This document shows positions 51,767 through 63,722 of a DNA stretch of 64,000 bases, in pieces. Position 1 is the stretch's first letter, and each line of letters begins with the position of its first letter. Where the stretch lies: positions 496,001-560,000 of the forward strand of contig JAHEWK010000026.1 in NCBI GenBank assembly GCA_020740775.1. Reading direction: 5' to 3'. The DNA is from Ilyonectria destructans (taxonomy: Eukaryota; Ascomycota; Sordariomycetes; Hypocreales; Nectriaceae). Made by a program: the position numbers and the translations under genes. The notes under the pieces are model-generated. The model did no database searches and was not told where the DNA came from. It saw nothing but the letters and a program-made list of their open reading frames with translations.

Positions 51767-52205
51767 ATGGAGGACGATATACCCCAGGCAGTTCGAAACT
51801 GCCGTACCTGCAAGCAAGACCTGCCCGAAGTCGAATTTCGAAGCGTCAAGGACCCTACGAAGTTTACAGGAGAGTGTGCTAGCTGTAGGGCACGCCGAAG
51901 GGAACGGGAAGCCGGGTCCCGAGCCGCCGTTGCTGCCATACGGAATATCGCCTTGAGACTATCGCCACGCAGAGCGACGAAAAGGACCGATTCTCTAGCT
52001 AATCTGACGCCTCCAAGGCGGACTGCGCCAACGCCTGCGTCTGTGCACGGCTTACAACCTCCTGCCACGCCTGCTTTATTCCGTCGCCTGGCGCCCGCAC
52101 TCCAGGGACTGCCTAGACCTCTGCTGGGGCTATCTACCCCAAGCGCGGTAGAGGGACCTTCCCCTATCACTCCTGCCCTTAGCCTGCCAACAGTAGTTCT
52201 GGGCA

Positions 52206-52250
52206 CGCCGATTCCTCAAACGCCAATTCCTCAAACGCCAATTCCTCAAG
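52206..52250 (+). repeat. 15-bp tandem repeat in Helitron coding sequence
   Basis: Three tandem copies of CGCCAATTCCTCAAA, encoding repeated TPIPQ in the linker of the Helitron N-terminal region; a diverged copy follows near 52285. Confidence 0.8.
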
Positions 52251-55200
52251 GCACTCTTCCAACGGCTCCTGTTGTGCTAGGCACGCCTATACCACAGGAA
52301 TCGTTCCCTACCACACCTTCATTACTGCCACAGGGTCATTGCCGCGGCCGCTATACACGTCAAGGCTCCTTTAACCCACGGCCACGGCCAGAGCCTCAAG
52401 AGCGACAGTTTGATCAGATAGTTGATCCACCTTTTACAGGAGACCTTAACTTGCCTGCCCTTAGTGAGGAGGATCGGGCGCTTGTGCGGGAGTTCTATAC
52501 TGCCCTGACTGAGGACAAGATGCATAGTTGCATTCGCTGCCGGGAGCGTTGGTTCGATATGAAGCGAAATAGCACGAAAATCTGCAGCCGCTGCATTAGT
52601 CGAGACAGGAAAAGAGCGCCTAACGAGCCCTACTTCTTTAGCGCTGCGAATAACCTTGACTTCGGGGAAGTCCCCGGCAATCTACCTGATCTAACGATGG
52701 TTGAGGAGATGCTGATTGCTAGGATTCACGTACACGTGAAGGTCCTACAGGTACGTGGCGCTCAGTATAAATACCGCGGCCATGTTGTCCACTTTCTTCG
52801 CAACGTTGGTAGGCTATTTAAAGAGCTCCCAGCCCTACCTGAAGAGCTAGATATCGTACTCCTGCGGCCTTCTAACATGGAGGGCGACCCACGCTTCCAG
52901 CAGCAGTTTGCTCGCGATTTCCGGGTACGCCGGTCATGCCTGTTGACCTGGCTGCATTACCTACAGCGCCACCACCCGGGCTATCGCGATATCGTCGTGA
53001 GGCAGGATCGCTTGCAACGGCTTCCTCTTGACGGCAGTATAGTTGCTTCCATCGCTAGCCAAGTGGCTGACATACCTGACGGCGAGGTCCCCCAAGGCCC
53101 CGTTGAGGAGGCTGTAGAAGAGGATCCTAGCGATGCCGAATTTGCAGGTTACCGATACCGAATTAAATGCCCTGCAGTCCCGATTCCTTCATGGTACCCC
53201 TGACCCTGAGCGTATGACTGATCTTGAGCATATGCCGCCTAGCGCGCAGGCTGAACACCAGATGCCACTACCTTCCATTCGCAGGACTCCTATCAACGAA
53301 TTCAACCGTTCCCAGTCGCTGTTAACACTCGCGTTCCCTACCCTCTACCCTGACGGCAAGGCGGACTTCGTGGAGCCTCGCCTACGGAGCATCACGTACC
53401 AGGACTACCTTGCCCATGCGATGAGATGGCAAGATGGACGTTTTGCCCGCCATAAGACTTGGCCTTTCGTCGCCCTCAACACGCTGTTACGTGCGCAGGT
53501 CAGAAAGCGAAGCGACTACTTCGTCAAGCAACACGAGGGCCGCCGTCAACCCCTTACGCGCGCTGACCTAGAGGAAGCGATGGCTAAGCCTGACGAGCCA
53601 GAGGCTCATGCCCTGATCCAGTCGATCACGCGCCAAGCCGCTGTAATCAGGGGCACCCGGCCATATTGGTATAAGCAAAGGAAGGAATTGGAGGCATATG
53701 CCTATAATCTAGGCAGGCCTGGCCTTTTCGTTACTGCAAGTGCGGCTGATTACCACTGGGAGTCCCTATACCGTCATATGCCTCGATTCCAAGAGTGGAA
53801 AGCAGCTCCTGAGGCGGCGCGGATGGCCCTGTCTCGGCAATTACTGCGAGATAACGCCCACATTGCTGCTTACCACTTCCATAAGCGTTATACGCTGTTT
53901 AGGACTATTGTCCTGAAGAAGAAGTTTAACCTAACGGACTTTTGGGGTCGCTACGAGTGGCAGGGCAGGGGTTCCAGTCACCACCATGGCCTATATTGGC
54001 TAAGTGGTCACCCGGACTTAGATCCTGATAATGGTCAGTCCTGAGAACAATTCGCCCGAATCTGGGGATATCACGTATCTGCTGTTAACCCAGAGCCTCA
54101 GCGGATACAGACGCCTGGGGAAGGGAATCCCCTGATCAGTAATCTATTGGATCATCCCCTTACCGTTCAGTTCCTATCAATGGTAGTCAACCGCGTGCAA
54201 CGCCATCGCTGCAACAACTACTGTATGCAGCTCAATAAGCATACCAAGCAGGTAGAGTGCCGCTTTGGATTTCCTCACGGACAGCGCCTACTAGCCTCCC
54301 TTGACAAGATTCCTCATTCTAAGCACTGGAGCTTCAGAGGCGAGCGCAACGATGGCCAGATCAATCACTACAACCGCTTGCTTACCGTTGCGTGGCTAGC
54401 CAATACAGATGTCTCGCCCTGCACGAGCCTACAGCAGGTGATCGATTACGCAGCTAAATACTGCTCCAAGTCGGAAAAGAAGAGCGAGTCTTTTGCCCAG
54501 ATTGGGAAGGCCCTGATGCCTCGGGTCAAGGACCACAACCCCCTGATTTCCTTCACGTCAAAGCTCCTAAATCAGCTAGTTGCTGAGCGAGACTACTCGA
54601 AGCAGGAGGTTAGCCACTTGCTCCTCGGCCTGCCGTTACAAGAGGGCTCACGAACCTGCCTATACGCTGACTGCCGTAATCCTGACAGGCATTCCCGCTC
54701 CCTACGGATCGACGGCGATGAGGTTGACGAGGCCCTCAACGGCTATGAAAAGTACTATGGACGCCCAGAAGCCCTAGAGGACCTAACCTACATTTCCTTT
54801 CTCAAATACTGGAATTTCCGCTCTAGGGACCCTTCCATGTGGAAGCAATGGCAGCCAGGCAACGTTAACGGCAGGCCTCGTGTATTGGTCTACTTTCCTC
54901 GCTATCAGGCTGATCCAGAAGGTCAACAGTGGCCAGATTACTGCCGCGTAAAGCTAACATTGAACCACCCACATCGCCGGCTTGATGAGCTCCTCACATT
55001 TGATGGCCAGCGTTTTAATTCTCACACTAAGGCCTTCTCCTATTGTTGGCAGCACCACAGTCATGGTGATGACCATTACGGCCGGCCAGAAGAGGCTCGA
55101 TTACAACCTCAAGAGGATCAGTACGAGACTCTGCCTGTGGAGGAGGAATTTGATGATGAAGACTGGATCCGCCTCGCCGCTCTTTTACCTGACAACCCCC

Positions 55201-56579
55201 TTACCCAGGAAGGTCTTGACCTACTTGGCCGCCGCGATATCGACGTCAATTACGACTGGACACGGCATGTGGGAACTTATCCGGAATTTCGAGACAGCTA
55301 CTGGAAAGACCTTATCGCTAGCCACCCTATAGCCAACGATGTAGAGGTCCTTGGACCTCAGTGGCGTGACCAGCTTAACCCACAACAACGGCTCGTGTAC
55401 GACACCTTCATGGGCCACTTCCAGGCGCAAAATCCTACTCAAATCCTTCTCCACGTTGACGGTGGTGGTGGTACAGGCAAGTCCTTCCTTATCAAGGTGC
55501 TTTCCTCCCATCTTCAGGCGGCTGCCGTACCGAATCCTAGCCCTATTTTCCGCGTAGCGCCAACAGGCGTTGCGAGTAACCAGATACAGGGCAGCACCAT
55601 ACATTCCTTACTACGTCTCCCAGTAGGTGGTGCTTTTACCGACCTTCCCCCAGCCGACGCAGCCGCCCTTCAGTCCCGTCTACGGCACGTCAAATACCTC
55701 GTTATTGATGAAAAGAGCATGCTAGGGCTTGAGCAGCTCGCGCGGATCGATTCCCGCCTGCGGCAGGCCTTTCCACAGCGTAGCCTCGAGTTCTTTGGTG
55801 GTGTGAGTGTCTTGCTTGTGGGCGATTTCTTCCAGTTACCACCAGTCCGGCAAAAGCCCCTCTATTCGACTAGCACCAGCCTGTCTTCGTTGGAAAGGAG
55901 AGGGCAAGTGGCCTACCGGTTATTTGACCGCACCGTCTTCCTGACCACGGTACAGCGCCAGGCTGGTGATGATCAGGCCCGGTTCCGTCAGGCCTTGCAA
56001 GAACTGCGTGAAGTTAAGTTATCTATACCGTCCTGGAACCTCCTTAGCAATCGGGTACAGGCCAAACTAACGCAGAGCGAGGTTGACAGATTCAGGGCCG
56101 CTTTGCGGGTGTATTCTACAAAAGCCCGCGTCAGCGAATACAATTACGAGCATATGGTACACCTCAACGCCCCGGCAATACAGGTGGAGGCAAAGAATCA
56201 GGGCAACGGCGCGGGGCAGGCGCCAAGTGACAACGCTGGCAATCTATCCAACAAGTTCCCTGTTGCTAAGGGTGCCAGGGTAATGCTCACGACTAATCTA
56301 TGGCAGCCAGCCGGCCTAGTTAACGGCGCCCAGGGTACCGTATACGATATCGCCTGGAATGTAGGCGCCAACCCATGGGAAGACCCTCCAGCCGTTATTA
56401 TGGTAGATTTCGATAGCTACGATAGACCGCCGTATCTAACAACTAACGAGGGCAGGAAAATCGTACCCATCCTTCCAGTCACGCGTGATTTCCTAGTGGG
56501 CAACGAGACCTGCGCTCGCACGCAGTTTCCCCTGATCGTGGCATTTGCTATCACTGTTCACAAATGCCAGAGCCTAACG

Positions 56580-56605
56580 AAGGATCAGATAGAAGGATCA
56601 GATAG
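56580..56605 (+). repeat. 13-bp tandem duplication disrupting the helicase
   Basis: AAGGATCAGATAG occurs twice in direct contact. Removing one copy restores TKDQIVTDLATRDFQ and the rest of the helicase C-terminus to the stop at 56781. Confidence 0.9.
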
Positions 56606-56781
56606 TTACTGACCTCGCTACACGCGACTTCCAGGCCGGTATTAGCTATGTTGCTGTCTCACGAGTTACCTCGCTACAAGGCCTACTCCTTGAGGCGCCT
56701 TTCGATCGTCAGAGCCTCTATAACCACACGCCCACGGAAGGTTTATACGCCTGCGTATCCTATGTACTGCGTTGTGGCTAA

Positions 56782-57545
56782 CTATAAGGCAGGGATGAAG
56801 ATGCGCCTTGCTGACCAACAACACCGTCAGGCTCAACAGCTGACCGATCCGCCGTATCCACCACGCTACATTGACTAAACGATGTGTTGCTATAAGCTAC
56901 AGGGAAAGGGGAGGTTTTCCAGACGGTATATAGTTAGATTGGGCCTGTCAGGAAGCGTGAGAGGGAACAAACTCCCTCACTGTAGGTTTGAAGCGGTTTA
57001 ACAGCTGGCTACCCGCTGCAAGAGAAAGGGGGTTTCTAGAGGGTCCTCCCAGGAGATATGAATTGCAGATATACGATATTTCCCCTTCGGGCTGGATATT
57101 CAGCCGTTAAGTCTCTTGCCCTGGCAACTTAAGGGGTGTTCGAAGAATTTTAACATATGTAATCGACGTGCTGTGAATTCCTCTCCGTCCCATCTCCTGC
57201 TGAAATGCTACTTCGTTGATTCGTTGAGAATGGTGCCAATCTTGCCAGGCTGATGTGAGGCACGTTGCATAAAATTAAGTTGTTGATTGAGTAGCCACTT
57301 GCAATCCAGACTCCATAATGGACAGGGGGTTTCAGCGACTGCCTTGTCATTTGCAAAGCAATTATGGCAGCAAGGCATGAGCGCCGCATAAACTCCTTTT
57401 GTGTATCAGGGGTTTTATTGGTGACAGGTGTGAACCGCGTCATACTATGCTAGATTAGGATAACCCTAACAAAGATGAGCGTAATCCCACCCCACGAGCT
57501 TCACGTCGTCCGTCTCCTTCTTACTTTTCTTTTAGTTCTTCATTA
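56782..57545. other. Intergenic, Helitron 3' flank
   Basis: About 760 bp containing the 3' side of the Helitron and the 3' flank of the next regulator. A CCCCTTCGGGCTGG stem-like patch near 57081 was considered as a Helitron 3' hairpin but lacks a clear CTRR end. Confidence 0.35.
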
Positions 57546-59838
57546 CTATTCATCTCTTGACCACGGGCTGCTTTCCTTCACTTGTATGATGCTCCGTTGT
57601 CCTTCCTGTTGATGTTCTACTTTCCCTTTCAGGCAAGTAAGCTGGAGTGTGAGAAAGAGAGAGATACCGTTGCTTACGGAGAGGTCCTGACGATTCGGAA
57701 ATTCCTCGTCTAGCGCCTTTGAGGAGAACTTCATCCTCACAGCCTGGACAGATTTTGAGCACTGAGGCAGAAGACTCAAGGTGCGTTCCAAGGTTGACAA
57801 TAAATTATGGTACGACTCCTTGGCAATTTTTCTAACACCATAGTCTCGGTCAATGGCCTTGCTCATAAGTGCCACGCCAGCCACAACGTGATGTGAGTAG
57901 GGGTCAATAGATACAAGAGGAACGGTTATGGTAGTTTCGTTGCCGCCGGGTACTGAAGGACTAGGGTGGTTGGATGTTGAATCAGGCAAAGGACTCAACG
58001 TGTAAGTGTTGTGCAAACCAAATGCTAGAGTGTTCATGACTGTGGTTTCCGCATCGGTGCTCTCCTCTGCAAAACTTGCAAGCAGGTCGTAACGATTTGT
58101 GGCGTCGATGAAATCCACAAACATCAAGATGCTCAAGTGGTAGTGCAGCATCAATGTGTCTTATTGATATTATTTCAAGAGCTTGTCGCAGGGCCTGAAG
58201 GAGATACTTACACCAGCGGAGCTTCGTCTTCTGACCGAGGAACTGCATGCGTTTCTGGCACGCGTCGAGACGGGGGCGATATATGGTGTTGAAATGCTTG
58301 ACAGAGTCGACAACGGCGGCATATCCCTTTTGAACTTCTGACTCGTCATGGCCGTCTCTGAGAGCTTCCTTGAAGATCGCCGTTAGTTTCCAGCCCAATA
58401 GCTTCCAAGACGCTCCTGCAGCGATGATTTGATTCGCTCGTTCGTCTGTCATCTCGAAACTGCTCAGGCCCCAGTGTTTGGCTGTCTCGTCGAACATTTT
58501 GGAGGTTGTTCTCACAAGACGCCACGGCAATTCAGCTTCGAAGCCAAACAGGCCGGATGAGAGCAGGGAGCGGCAATTGAGGGTCAAGGATGCCGAAGTA
58601 TCGAACGTGAGGGCTGCCCAGTACGCCGTGCTTTCCGCATTAATGAAGCTGGAGGTTCCAATCGACTCTGGAGTTGTGCAAATAGCCTGGACTTTCATCG
58701 TGGAGGACGGAGACACCTTTGACCCACTGAACTGCAAGTTCCGTTGCCTGGCTCGGAGAGTCTGTATTTGTTGCAGAGCTGCGTGTACGCAAGACTGCCC
58801 CGATATTCCATCAGCCTCCTCCTCTTCAGATATGCCGTACGGTATTGGTGTTAGCGCGAAGAGGAAAAGCGATATCATCGATCGATATGAAGGCCGGTTA
58901 ATGGCTTTCAGCATGTCTCGCCGCGCGTCTCGCCAGAGTGCCTGGGTGATGTCCAAATGGGCGCATCCTGAAGGAGCAGGTTGGGCAGTAAGGTCAAGCC
59001 ACCTCGCGGAATAAGAAGCGATGGTGCTTCGAAGAGATTGTTGAATCTGTCGATCTGTTTCGCTTTCTTGCTGGCCCAGGTTCTGGCCGTCGGAAGACTC
59101 TGCCATCCATCCATCCAACTGGCAGCAGAGGTCAGAGATGCTGACATATTTTTCGGCAAAACTATCCTGTCCAAACCTGCGTGTAGTTGCGTTAGTGTTT
59201 TGGGCTAGAAAGTCAACTCCTGGGGAATATACACAAAGGGGTTGCTGTATCTGCCCATCCAAGACTCAAAGACTGCTTCAAACCCTTCTCTATAGAGGGC
59301 AGACAGCCATTGGGACTCCAGCTCGCTCAAAAAGTCAGTGCTAGGAGACGTAATCAGTGTATGTGATGGCGATACAAAATTACGCCGCGCAGAATCAGGG
59401 GCAGGAGAAGGGATAGTGGCATCTAGAATGCCCTGGACCACAATAGAAGATGCACTCCAGTCTGCCCCAGAGAGCAGCCGGTTTCTTTCCGCTAAAGCAT
59501 CCACGTGTTTATCGTCCAGAGAAAACGGCAACTCACTCGCAGTACGAGCCGTTTCTCGCCTGCGCCCCTTGCTTTCCACGGGGAAGGATGCTACTCTGGC
59601 ATCTTGCATCCACTTCTCGGGGAAACGAAGTCAGCTGAAGTCGATCTCCCCGTCAGGTGCTGTGATCTACCTTGAAGGTGCATATCCGGTGACTTTTCTG
59701 ACAGCGGGTACAGGAAACTGAGGAATCGCCGGCTTCGCTGCGACGGCTCGCAGAGTCACAAGCAACGCGAGATCTGCGACATTCATCGCAACTGGAGAAC
59801 TGGGTTCGACGGATGACCAGGTCGCCTCGACCCCGCAT
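57546..59838 (-). CDS. Zn2Cys6 transcription factor
   Basis: A 713-aa regulator from four exons with introns 59613-59670, 59177-59217 (only 41 bp) and 58160-58211; the spliced CDS is 2142 nt and open. The N-terminal zinc cluster is CDECRRSRVACD...CTRCQKSHRIC, with an unusually long loop (about 20 residues) between the third and fourth Cys. The middle is a fungal transcription-factor regulatory region with helices around WRDARRDMLKAINRPS, LPWRLVRTTSKMFDET and MLHYHLSILMFVDFIDATNRYD. The C-terminal tail is Ser/Gln-rich and lower confidence; a further intron starting GTAAGC at 57673 is possible. Flanked by the Helitron and a long spacer, so its targets are unclear. Confidence 0.85.
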
Positions 59839-61728
59839 GATGAGGTCTTAGTTCGGAACGTCTGGACTGGGTAGAGTCGAAGAATAGGCAAGGATAAGGT
59901 CGAGAACTGGTGTTATTGATCTGAGTCTGTAGGATCTCACTGATCTGTATCCTGGATGGACGTAGATTGAAAGTTTGAGTTTTGCGTTCGGATCCAGTTC
60001 TCCTTTTGTAACTGGGAATCGATGCCCACAATCTCTCGCCGAAAAAAATGCGGGGCCAATGCAGATGGCTTGGCTGGGGTAAGATCTGTGGTAGGGAAGG
60101 CCGCCTGCTTCATGACCTTGGCTTTGCGAACAGAAGGGCATTGAATGGCAAGTCTAACGAATCCATTTCTTCATTATGATATTTCCTCTTAGCTTTGGGA
60201 CTTCTGGTGGCATCGACTAGCCGCATTGAGGTTCACCTCCAAGACCCGACGGTCTGTTATCCATAATATCACTCGTCCCAGTGCCACGTGGCACAATGGG
60301 ACGCTAAAAGCCACGTGTGAATGGGTCCAGATTCAGCCAAGGCGTCGTGGGGGACTCAAACGGTAGATCACTACCTACCGTACGGACATGTACTAAGGAC
60401 GTTTATGCATCTTTCCTGTTAGTAAAACTCCAGACTGCTCTATGAGGATAAGTTGCGGGGTAAAGCTGAAAACAATCTACCGCCATATTAGTATCATGAT
60501 CCTTGTAGCGTTGTAAAAGTGCTGATCTTCGCTTCAGCCAACGGCGCACGTTTGCCAGAACCGTCGGAACATCTCGGGTCTCGCAACGGTATGGCGGGGG
60601 CTGCTATTTGCGCCCCGCGCCAACTCGTCTTAGATGAATCGAACTGTTCTCGGGGTTTGACTCCTGCGACATGTCTGTAGTTTCTTGTAACAGTAGGCCA
60701 ATCGGCGACATCCGTAATTCTGTAACATGCATGATGGTTCCTGCCACCGAGACATTTTCGTTGGGTCTTATTTCACTTTGATGTGAGAATAGAAGCTAGA
60801 ACTGTCTTGACTCGTCCGCCTACCGACGAATACGAGCCACGTGGCAAACGCTACTTTTGTAGGACAATAATAGAAGCCACGTGGGCGTGAACTTAGAACA
60901 AGCTAAAGAATCCTGGCTGGCATGGCCTAAGCGGCGAGTAGATGGTAAACTACAAATCCGAGTTCTCGCGATGTGGTTGTGCTTTGATCTCGACCTTTCC
61001 TCGGTTCCGGTCCTCTGTTGGCGAAACGCTGGAAGCCAGGATATCGGATCCGGTGAGCTTCTTGCGACATGAATCGTGACTTGGGATGACGCGATTGATT
61101 GCCTCTCTTCCTGTTCAGGGATAATAATTACGTCAAAGGGGCTGGTACTTGGCAACTTCGCCCTCGTCTGTTTGGCCAGGCTATCTGCAGCACAACTTAG
61201 AAACCCCCCCCCCTTCCCCCCCCCCCTTTTTTTTTTAAGCATCATGATTTGGATGCGGGGTATGTTGGATACCAATAGTTGCTCTCCGCAACCGAGCCTG
61301 CTTGCAGGCAGATGTAACTCAAGTGGCATAAATCAGGGACAATCCGCCCCGTTCTGAAGCTACGGTAGCATTGAGTCTCCATCCAAACTGGATCACATCG
61401 GATCCGATACCTTTCGATAGCCACTATCTCCACAATCCACCAGCAAGGCAATCCCAGTTTATTATTCGAGATTAAGTAATGTATATAATAAGCATGCGGG
61501 TCAAATAAGCACGCAGATCAAAAATCCCTCAATCTCTTCTCTTTCCATCTAATTAATTATTTCTCAACCACAAAATATGTTACGATTAAATACAGAGGGA
61601 AATATCCTTCTTACTCTTTAAGCTCTTTAAAATAACTTAAAATTAAGCCTCTAATAAGCTGTAAAGATCTATAAAGTTACCTATATAATACTATAGCGCT
61701 AATATAATATAAATTCTTTCTTAAAGTA
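59839..61728. other. Long intergenic region, no gene recognised
   Basis: About 1.9 kb. It includes the regulator's promoter and a striking C/T homopolymer run (61206-61237, long C-tract followed by ten or more T). GCCACGTGG-type E-boxes occur at 60281-60287, 60311-60317 and 60835-60841. No supported ORF or element end. Confidence 0.45.
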
Positions 61729-62154
61729 ACGTATATGATAAGCGAGCGCCGCAGACAAGCGAGCGCCGCAGTGAGATTTTCACCTTAAATTGCAATTTTA
61801 AAAAATTTCTTAAAAATCTAAACTAAGCCTAAAATAGCTAGGATTTTTAACCAGGCTTATTTATAAAATAGATTATTTTTACAAATTTTTCTTAAGTTAT
61901 ATATATTTATAGCGCTAGCAGTGTAAAATTCGCACTGTTTATTTTATTATTTTTATTTATAACTAGTTTAATAATTTTTTAAAAAGTCTTTAGAAAATAC
62001 TAGCTTATTAACTTTTTAATTAAATATTTAAAATTAATTTCCTAAAAATTCTAAAGCTATATAGCCTATTTTAGAAAATTTAAAGTTTAGAGTTTTAAGT
62101 ATACAGTATAGGTGCGGCGCTCGCTTGTTTGCGGCGCTCGCTTATCAAGTACGT
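61729..62154. mobile_element. MITE family E, copy 2 (426 bp), TA duplication
   Basis: Left end ACGTATATGATAAGCGAGCG with the doubled AAGCGAGCGCCGCA unit, right end complementary, flanked by TA (61727-61728 and 62155-62156). Interior AT-rich and non-coding, alignable with copy 1. Confidence 0.9.
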
Positions 62155-62270
62155 TAATTAGATTCCTAAATTATATAAACTATCTGATATAGAGGAGTAG
62201 ATTATTATTTAGTATATTCTTAATTTAGGTTTATAAGAGTTTCCCCTAACGTGTATGATAAGCGAGTGGA

Positions 62271-62467
62271 TGTAACGGTCTCAAGGTAGTGTATTGCAAC
62301 TAGCTAGGCCACTCTACAGAGTATACCAAACTTAAGGAAAGAAGAAGAAGAGAAAGAGAGTAGAGGAGGTCCATCCATAAATATACTCGTCATGGTGGCT
62401 TAAAGGTAAAAGTGGGCCACGAAAGGCCGAGGGTTCCCGAGGCCACCTACGGGCACAGCCCGTTACA
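62271..62467 (-). mobile_element. Solo LTR (family 1), TSD GTGGA
   Basis: A 197-bp copy of the LTR at 3592-3797 in inverse orientation, with 5-bp duplication GTGGA (62266-62270, 62468-62472). Inserted in the left terminus of MITE copy 3. Confidence 0.92.
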
Positions 62468-62474
62468 GTGGAAC

Positions 62475-62834
62475 TGTTAGATTGGACCATGCACCCGTGT
62501 CACGGCCTGGTCCTCCGGACAGCAGTTGGCTTAAAAGAGCAGCTAGTGTGCCCAGTAGTCGCCATCACAGCGATTATTGACCAATCTTTTGCCCTATGGT
62601 ACAGCGGTCTAGCACAACCGTTACAACCCGGCATCAGACCGGGTGGGTCATGTGATCAGTTGCCTAGCACTTTGCCACAAGGCTTAGGAAGCAGCTTCTA
62701 GCTGATTCTACACAGCACAGAACAGGTATATAAAGCTTGCTCTGATACCTCAGAATAAGAAGAGAGGAGGAGAACACAGATATACAATATAATGTACACG
62801 ATTAATATCAGAGTGCTACGCTAGCTTTCCGACA
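62475..62834 (+). mobile_element. Solo LTR (family 3), TSD GGAAC, itself containing another LTR
   Basis: TGTTAGATTGG ... CTTTCCGACA with duplication GGAAC (62470-62474, 62835-62839). Has a TATATAAAGC promoter-like motif. The inner 62498-62625 segment is a separate later insertion. Related in sequence to the LTR at 62863-63039. Confidence 0.85.
62498..62625 (-). mobile_element. Solo LTR of the gypsy element, TSD ACCCG
   Basis: A 128-bp copy of the LTR of the 26.6-36.6 kb gypsy element (TGTCACGG ... CCGTTACA), with duplication ACCCG (62493-62497, 62626-62630). Lies inside the solo LTR 62475-62834. Confidence 0.92.
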
Positions 62835-62862
62835 GGAACAGACAAGCGAGTGGAACACTTAT

Positions 62863-63039
62863 TGTCAGATACGTCAGAGGCGAAAGTTGCCACCTATTGC
62901 CACCTACTGCCACGAGGCTTAGCAATCAGCTTCTAGCTGATTCTATACAGAAGAGAAAGGGTATATAAAGCTTGCCCTAAAACCTCAAGACATAGGGAGG
63001 GGAGACAGAATACACAATTTTTCACCCTAATATTTGACA
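62863..63039 (+). mobile_element. Solo LTR (family 3 relative), TSD CTTAT
   Basis: TGTCAGATACG ... ATATTTGACA with duplication CTTAT (62858-62862, 63040-63044). Shares CAGCTTCTAGCTGATTCTA and TATATAAAGCTTGC with the LTR at 62475-62834. Confidence 0.88.
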
Positions 63040-63433
63040 CTTATACAGTACAGCTAAAAGTCGCGATTTTCAATTTTCTAAAACAAGCTATATAACTCTA
63101 GGATTTTTAGGGAATTAATTTTAGATGTTTAAATAGAAAAGTCATAAGATGGTATTTTTGTAGGCTTTTTCTTAATTTATATAATTTTTAAAAAATTAAA
63201 ATAAGAAAAAGAACAGTGTGAATAAGGGTTTTCTAAATAACTCTATAACGAATTTTTCTAATACTCTAGGAAAATTTGGACTTATTATAATATACTTAAC
63301 AGACGTAGATCTTAAATTATAGCTATTTTTACCTGAGTTTGAATTTTTAAGACTTTTTTAAAAATCGCGATTTAAGGTGAAAATCAGAGTGTTCCACTCA
63401 CTTGTCTGATCCACTCACTTATCATGTACGTTA

Positions 63434-63722
63434 TACTCTATTTAATAGTAAATTAATTATAAAATACTTTTCTATCTTTAAGTAGATTTATATTAAATAT
63501 TCTTATTAATCTAGCTATAACTAATAACTAACTATAAAAGAGTATTTAACTTTGTAAAGCGAATAGTTAGTTATCTTATAGAGATATTTCCTACTTAAAT
63601 TAAATATTAAATTAATCTAATTATTAACAAACTATATTAGAGGAGGGTATATTACTCTAGAGGGGTTATACTAAAGTAATAAGGCCAGTAGAATTAATAA
63701 TAGAATGCTAAAGCTGGGGATA
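63434..63722. other. AT-rich spacer
   Basis: Nearly 290 bp of very AT-rich sequence without ORF, similar in base composition to 61480-61728. Consistent with mutated repeat DNA but not identifiable. Confidence 0.4.

Larger units (their letters stand above)
51767..56781 (+). pseudogene. Helitron Rep/helicase with three lesions
   Basis: A rolling-circle transposon protein readable over about 1,670 codons. The N-terminus has two CxxC...CxxC zinc motifs (CRTCKQDLPE...CASC; CIRCRERW...CSRC). The HUH Rep nuclease has SSHHHGLYWLSG and the two-tyrosine motif DYAAKYCSK. A PIF1-type SF1 helicase follows: Walker A GGGGTGKSFL, APTGVASNQIQGSTIHS, LVIDEKSML, LLVGDFFQLPPV and the terminal HKCQSLTKDQI ... 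VAVSRVTSLQGL. Lesions: a frameshift near 53135 (EEDPSDAEF to LQVTDTELNAL), a TGA at 54042 where Trp is expected (GQS-x-EQFARIWGYH), and a 13-bp tandem duplication at 56580-56605. Helitron 5' TC and 3' hairpin ends were not resolved. Confidence 0.88.
62249..63431. mobile_element. MITE family E, copy 3, expanded by solo LTR insertions
   Basis: Left end ACGTGTATGATAAGCGAGTG, right end complementary (TTATCATGTACGT), TA on both sides (62247-62248, 63432-63433). The 1,183-bp span contains three separate solo LTR insertions (one of which carries a fourth). Subtracting them and their 5-bp duplications leaves 434 bp, the size of copies 1 and 2. It is in the opposite orientation to copy 1. Confidence 0.9.

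Noticed and set aside
61206..61237. Long C-tract followed by T-tract
   Set aside because: A simple homopolymer; noted as a likely sequencing or assembly weak point, not as a functional element.
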